From an uncultured Muribaculaceae bacterium (GTDB lineage Bacteria; Bacteroidota; Bacteroidia; Bacteroidales; Muribaculaceae): DNA of 64,000 nt. The position numbers were made by a program, and so were the translations under genes. The stretch's first letter is position 1. The number at the start of each line of letters is the position of its first letter. A model generated the notes under the pieces. It worked only from the letters and a program-made list of their open reading frames with translations, was not told the origin of the DNA and ran no database searches. The stretch spans positions 37,760 through 101,759 of the forward strand of contig CAKUJD010000009.1 of NCBI GenBank assembly GCA_934661195.1. The letters are read 5' to 3'. Positions 60,968 through 64,000 of the stretch are shown one piece after another.

Positions 60968-62824
60968 ATGACTATCACCACCAAAACCCGTTTGCGCCGC
61001 CTGGCAGCCGTTGCGGTGCTGGCCGGCGGCACCCTTGCGGCCAGTGCGGCAGGCTGGATACGCATCAATCAGCTTGGCTATCTGCCAAAGGCCACCAAGG
61101 TGGCCGTGCTCATGAGCACCGACACCGCAGCCGTGAGCAGTTTCGAACTCGTCGACGCCTTCACTGGCCAAGTGGCCTACACCTCCACCAGCGTGCGGCC
61201 CATGGGTGCCCTGGGCGGCATGAAGGCCACCTACCGCCTCAACTTCAGTGACTTCAACCGCCAAGGCACATATTATGTGAGGGTGGGGCAGAGCAAGTCG
61301 CCCGTGTTCCCCGTCAACGGCCGCGTGTATAAGGGCGCGGCCGACTTCACGCTGCGCTACATGCGCCAGCAGCGTTGCGGCTGGAACCCCTACATTCAGG
61401 ACAGCTGCCACCAGCTTGACGCCCGCATTGTGTATCACCCCACCAAGCAGGGCCAGCACATCGACGTTCGCGGCGGCTGGCACGATGCCGCCGACCTGCT
61501 GCAATACACCACCACATCGGCCAACGCCATCTATCAGATGATGTTTGCCTACTCGCAAAACCCCTCGGCGTTTGCCGACCACTATCAGGCCAACGGCATG
61601 CCGGGCAGCAACGGCATCCCCGACATTGTGGACGAAATCTACTGGGGCCTGCAGTGGCTCGACCGCATGAACCCCGAGAAGGGCGAGCTCTACAACCAGA
61701 TTGCCGACGACCGCGACCATGCCGGCATGAAGCTCCCCAACCACGAGATCTCCGACTATGGCTGGGGCGCAGGCAAGGACCGTCCCGTGTATTTCGTCGA
61801 TGGCAAGCCGCAGCAGCGCGGCAAGTATATGAACGCTACCATGGGCGCGGCCAGCACCGCCGGCAAGTTTGCCAGCGACTTTGCCTTCGGGGCCGAGGTG
61901 CTGAAGCCCTTCTACCCGCAGTTTGCCGCCCGCATCGCCGCCAAGGCCGCCGACGCCTATCAGGTGGGCCTCGACAAGCCGGGCAATGCGCAGACGGTGT
62001 CGGTGCTGTCGCCCTACATCTATGAGGAAGACAACTGGGTTGACGACATGGAGCTGGGCGCGCTCGAACTGTTTCGCATGACGGGCGACCGCCGCTATTT
62101 CGACCAAGCTGTGAACTATGGCCGCCGCGAACCCGTCACCCCGTGGATGGGGGCCGATAGCGCGCGCCACTATCAGTGGTATCCGTTTATGAACATGGGT
62201 CACGTGCGCCTGGCCTCCGTCACTGGCGACGCCCGGCTGCGGGCCGAGTTTGTGCGCAACATCCGCGCCGGCATCGAGCGCGTGTATGAGCGCGGCCGCA
62301 ATCACCCCTTCTTGTGGGGGGTGCCTGGCGTGTGGTGCTCCAACAATCTGACCACGGCCATGCTCACGCAGTGCATCCTCTACCGCCAGCTCACGGGCGA
62401 CCGCACGTTTGAGGAGATGGAGGGCTCGCTGCGCGACTGGCTGCTGGGCTGCAACCCGTGGGGCGTGAGCATGGTGGTGGGGCTGCCCGAAGGCGGCGTG
62501 TATCCGCGCCAGCCGCATTCGGGCTATGTGTTTCAGAACATGGGCAGCACTCCGGGCGGCCTGGTCGACGGCCCGGTGTATGCCTCCATCTTCAACAGCC
62601 TCAAGGGCGTGAACCTTGTCAGCGGACTGCGCGTGTCCGAGGCCTGCAACTACTTCGAATTCCAGCCCGGCGACGTGGTGTATCACGACAACATGGCCGA
62701 CTACAGCACCAACGAGCCCACCATGGACGGCACGGCCTCGCTCACCTTCCCATTCTCGGCCTACGATGCCGAGGGGCTGCGGCAGACGGGCGTCGAACAG
62801 ACGCTCGGCATCGGCCAGCACTGA
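60968..62824 (+). CDS. Glycoside hydrolase family 9 protein (cellulase-like)
   Basis: 618 residues. A signal peptide (about 1-27) is followed by the Ig-like N-terminal domain of GH9 enzymes (WIRINQLGYLPKATKVAVL to about 120) and an (alpha/alpha)6 catalytic domain. The GH9 nucleophile-water Asp motif is GGWHDAADLLQY. The region NPWGVSMVVGLPEGGVYPRQPH is conserved, and the general acid is Glu583 in DYSTNEPTMDGTASLTFP. GH9 enzymes cut beta-1,4-glucans by inversion. Activity on cellulose, mixed-linkage glucan or oligosaccharides cannot be told here. No SusC/SusD genes are adjacent, so this is not an obvious utilisation locus. Confidence 0.92.
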   Translation: MTITTKTRLRRLAAVAVLAGGTLAASAAGWIRINQLGYLPKATKVAVLMSTDTAAVSSFELVDAFTGQVAYTSTSVRPMGALGGMKATYRLNFSDFNRQGTYYVRVGQSKSPVFPVNGRVYKGAADFTLRYMRQQRCGWNPYIQDSCHQLDARIVYHPTKQGQHIDVRGGWHDAADLLQYTTTSANAIYQMMFAYSQNPSAFADHYQANGMPGSNGIPDIVDEIYWGLQWLDRMNPEKGELYNQIADDRDHAGMKLPNHEISDYGWGAGKDRPVYFVDGKPQQRGKYMNATMGAASTAGKFASDFAFGAEVLKPFYPQFAARIAAKAADAYQVGLDKPGNAQTVSVLSPYIYEEDNWVDDMELGALELFRMTGDRRYFDQAVNYGRREPVTPWMGADSARHYQWYPFMNMGHVRLASVTGDARLRAEFVRNIRAGIERVYERGRNHPFLWGVPGVWCSNNLTTAMLTQCILYRQLTGDRTFEEMEGSLRDWLLGCNPWGVSMVVGLPEGGVYPRQPHSGYVFQNMGSTPGGLVDGPVYASIFNSLKGVNLVSGLRVSEACNYFEFQPGDVVYHDNMADYSTNEPTMDGTASLTFPFSAYDAEGLRQTGVEQTLGIGQH

Positions 62825-62838
62825 CGCCACACCGATAA

Positions 62839-62881
62839 GAGCGAAAGCCACCCCGCTTACGATGCAGGGTGGCTTTCGCTC
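62839..62881. terminator. Bidirectional terminator between GH9 and the DUF1460 gene
   Basis: GAGCGAAAGCCACCC (62839-62853) and its exact complement (62867-62881) form a 15-bp stem with a 13-nt loop between convergent genes. Confidence 0.85.
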
Positions 62882-62913
62882 CTTATATATAATAATGTGT
62901 ATGGTAGGCTGTG

Positions 62914-63792
62914 CTATTGCTCCCTTATCCTGAACACGCGTATGCCCAGGTTGCTGCGGTTGCGCCGCAGCATCTCCATCATGTCGTCGGTCTCAAGCTG
63001 CACCTTTTTGCCCACACTCGACGCGTCCAGCAGATACAGCCGCCCGCCATTCTTCTCAATCACGCCCATATGGGTCACGTCAAGACCGTCAATCTTTGTC
63101 ACCAGAGCCACAAAGTCGCCGCTCCTCAGCTGGTCAATCAACTTCTTGTTGTGCAGCGACTCCTTTTTGATGTAGGCGAAGCGGTGGTTGCGGTAGCCAA
63201 TCTCTAGGTTGCGCATCTTTTCATACGTTGCGCTGTCGGCCAGGGCAGGGTAGGCGCTGCGGTGCGTGGTCATGAAGTCGAGTGTCTTAATCATATATCT
63301 TGCCCCGTCAAGGTCGCCGGTCACCTCAGTCAGATTGCCGCGGCTGGTGTTTTCCACCGCCCATTCACTAATATAGTGCAGCCGCGAGGTGTATCCGTTC
63401 ATCTCACCGCCGCGGTAGCGTATGCTCTCCAGGTTGGCGGCGTAGTCGCGCCACGAATACCGCCCCGTCATGGTAGTCCGCGTCAGCGCATACAGCGTTT
63501 CCACAAAAGTGGTGCAGTCCAGCTCGTCGATGTCAATAGTCAGCATCTCGGGCGTGCCTTCAAGCGTTTGCGCCACATACGGGCGTCCCATCAGCTCGTG
63601 GGCATAGAGGCACACAAGCTCGTTGGGCGACTTCAACCCGCTTTCCACACCTTTTTTTAAAAGCTGGTTTATTTCAGTGGTGTCGTTGGCGCAGTGGAAG
63701 CGCATCTGTTGCTGCGTTACGGCAGCAGCGCTGCCGCCGCCCATCATCATGCCGCCTGCGGCCAAAATCAGTGAGTAGATAAATTTCCTCAT
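62914..63792 (-). CDS. DUF1460 protein, N-acetylmuramoyl-L-alanine amidase-like
   Basis: 292 residues. A signal peptide (MRKFIYSLILAAGGMMMGGG SAAA) gives a periplasmic or outer-membrane product. DUF1460 has a papain-like NlpC/P60-type fold: Cys93 in IDELDCTTFVETLYAL is the likely nucleophile and His241 in DVTHMGVI its partner, with GDFVAL before it. Family members act on peptidoglycan fragments as amidases; the exact bond is not known for this one. It is monocistronic, with a TATTTTTG -7 box upstream at 63818-63825. Confidence 0.9.
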   Translation of the reverse strand: MRKFIYSLILAAGGMMMGGGSAAAVTQQQMRFHCANDTTEINQLLKKGVESGLKSPNELVCLYAHELMGRPYVAQTLEGTPEMLTIDIDELDCTTFVETLYALTRTTMTGRYSWRDYAANLESIRYRGGEMNGYTSRLHYISEWAVENTSRGNLTEVTGDLDGARYMIKTLDFMTTHRSAYPALADSATYEKMRNLEIGYRNHRFAYIKKESLHNKKLIDQLRSGDFVALVTKIDGLDVTHMGVIEKNGGRLYLLDASSVGKKVQLETDDMMEMLRRNRSNLGIRVFRIREQ

Positions 63793-63817
63793 ATAATATA
63801 ATTTTTATTTCCGACCA

Positions 63818-63825
63818 CAAAAATA
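63818..63825 (-). promoter_or_regulatory. Promoter -7 box of the DUF1460 gene
   Basis: TATTTTTG on the minus strand, 25 bp upstream of the start codon. Nothing further is recognised from 63826 to the window end. Confidence 0.55.
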
Positions 63826-64000
63826 CGTAAATCCCCCCGATTTTCCTAATCATGCCCACATTCCCCGCCAATAAGTCCATTGTGTCAAAAAATCCCGAAA
63901 ACATGCTTTACAGCATAAAAAATCGCCTCCCGTGAAAAAATCTCGTTTCTGCCGATTCGTAACCTGAACGGGCGCTCGGACAGGAAACAGTAGCCAAAAC

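Noticed and set aside
61000..62824. Polysaccharide utilisation locus around the GH9 gene
   Set aside because: No SusC/SusD pair, regulator or further carbohydrate enzyme is adjacent; the neighbours are a restriction system and a DUF1460 gene.

Overview
The window reads as chromosomal DNA of a gut-type member of the Bacteroidales. The lines of evidence are Bacteroidetes promoters (a TTTG box near -33 and TAnnTTTG near -7) in front of many genes, scarce Shine-Dalgarno sequences, a T9SS-type C-terminal tail, a TonB receptor paired with a DUF4249 lipoprotein, an Mpi-type serine recombinase, and the gene order secY-map-infA-rpmJ-rpsM. Coding DNA is fairly G+C-rich. A Muribaculaceae- or Prevotellaceae-like genome fits, but the family cannot be fixed from sequence alone.

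Layout. 1-5.8 kb, minus strand: start of a probable TPR protein, dut, a large secreted leucine-rich-repeat protein, and a two-gene threonine/serine exporter. 5.9-13 kb, mostly plus: dgt, HU (minus), two coupled rhomboid proteases, an EEP-family hydrolase and an M3 peptidase. 13-17 kb: a lipoprotein gene (minus) divergent from an ECF sigma operon (sigma, small membrane protein, DUF6108-like protein, putative barrel). 17-24 kb: M20 deacylase and DUF4153 membrane protein (minus), then acyl-CoA ligase, prfB with its programmed frameshift, and argB. 24-25 kb: a gene-free stretch of REP- and MITE-like palindromes. 25-31.6 kb: a frameshifted lipoprotein remnant, two tandem lipoprotein paralogues, a TonB receptor, a frameshifted DUF4249 gene and a WG-repeat protein. 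31.7-34.7 kb: asd, a GlmU-like nucleotidyltransferase and rfbC.

34.7-53.5 kb carries the fused str, S10, spc and alpha ribosomal operons: rpsL, rpsG, fusA, then rpsJ through secY, map, infA, rpmJ, rpsM, rpsK, rpsD, rpoA and rplQ, 33 genes in a row. A consensus promoter precedes them and a strong intrinsic terminator ends them.

53.5-61 kb is an accessory island bracketed by related repeat blocks. It holds a secreted protein, an Mpi-like DNA invertase and a LlaJI/McrBC-like restriction-modification operon (5-methylcytosine methyltransferase, McrB-like NTPase, nuclease). Base composition changes sharply inside the McrB-like gene, as if the methyltransferase and recognition domain had been swapped in as one block. 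Between invertase and methyltransferase, 18-bp inverted repeats flank a segment whose best promoter match points away from the operon. This is the most interesting region of the window: a candidate phase-variable restriction system. 61-64 kb: a GH9 glycoside hydrolase convergent with a DUF1460 protein.
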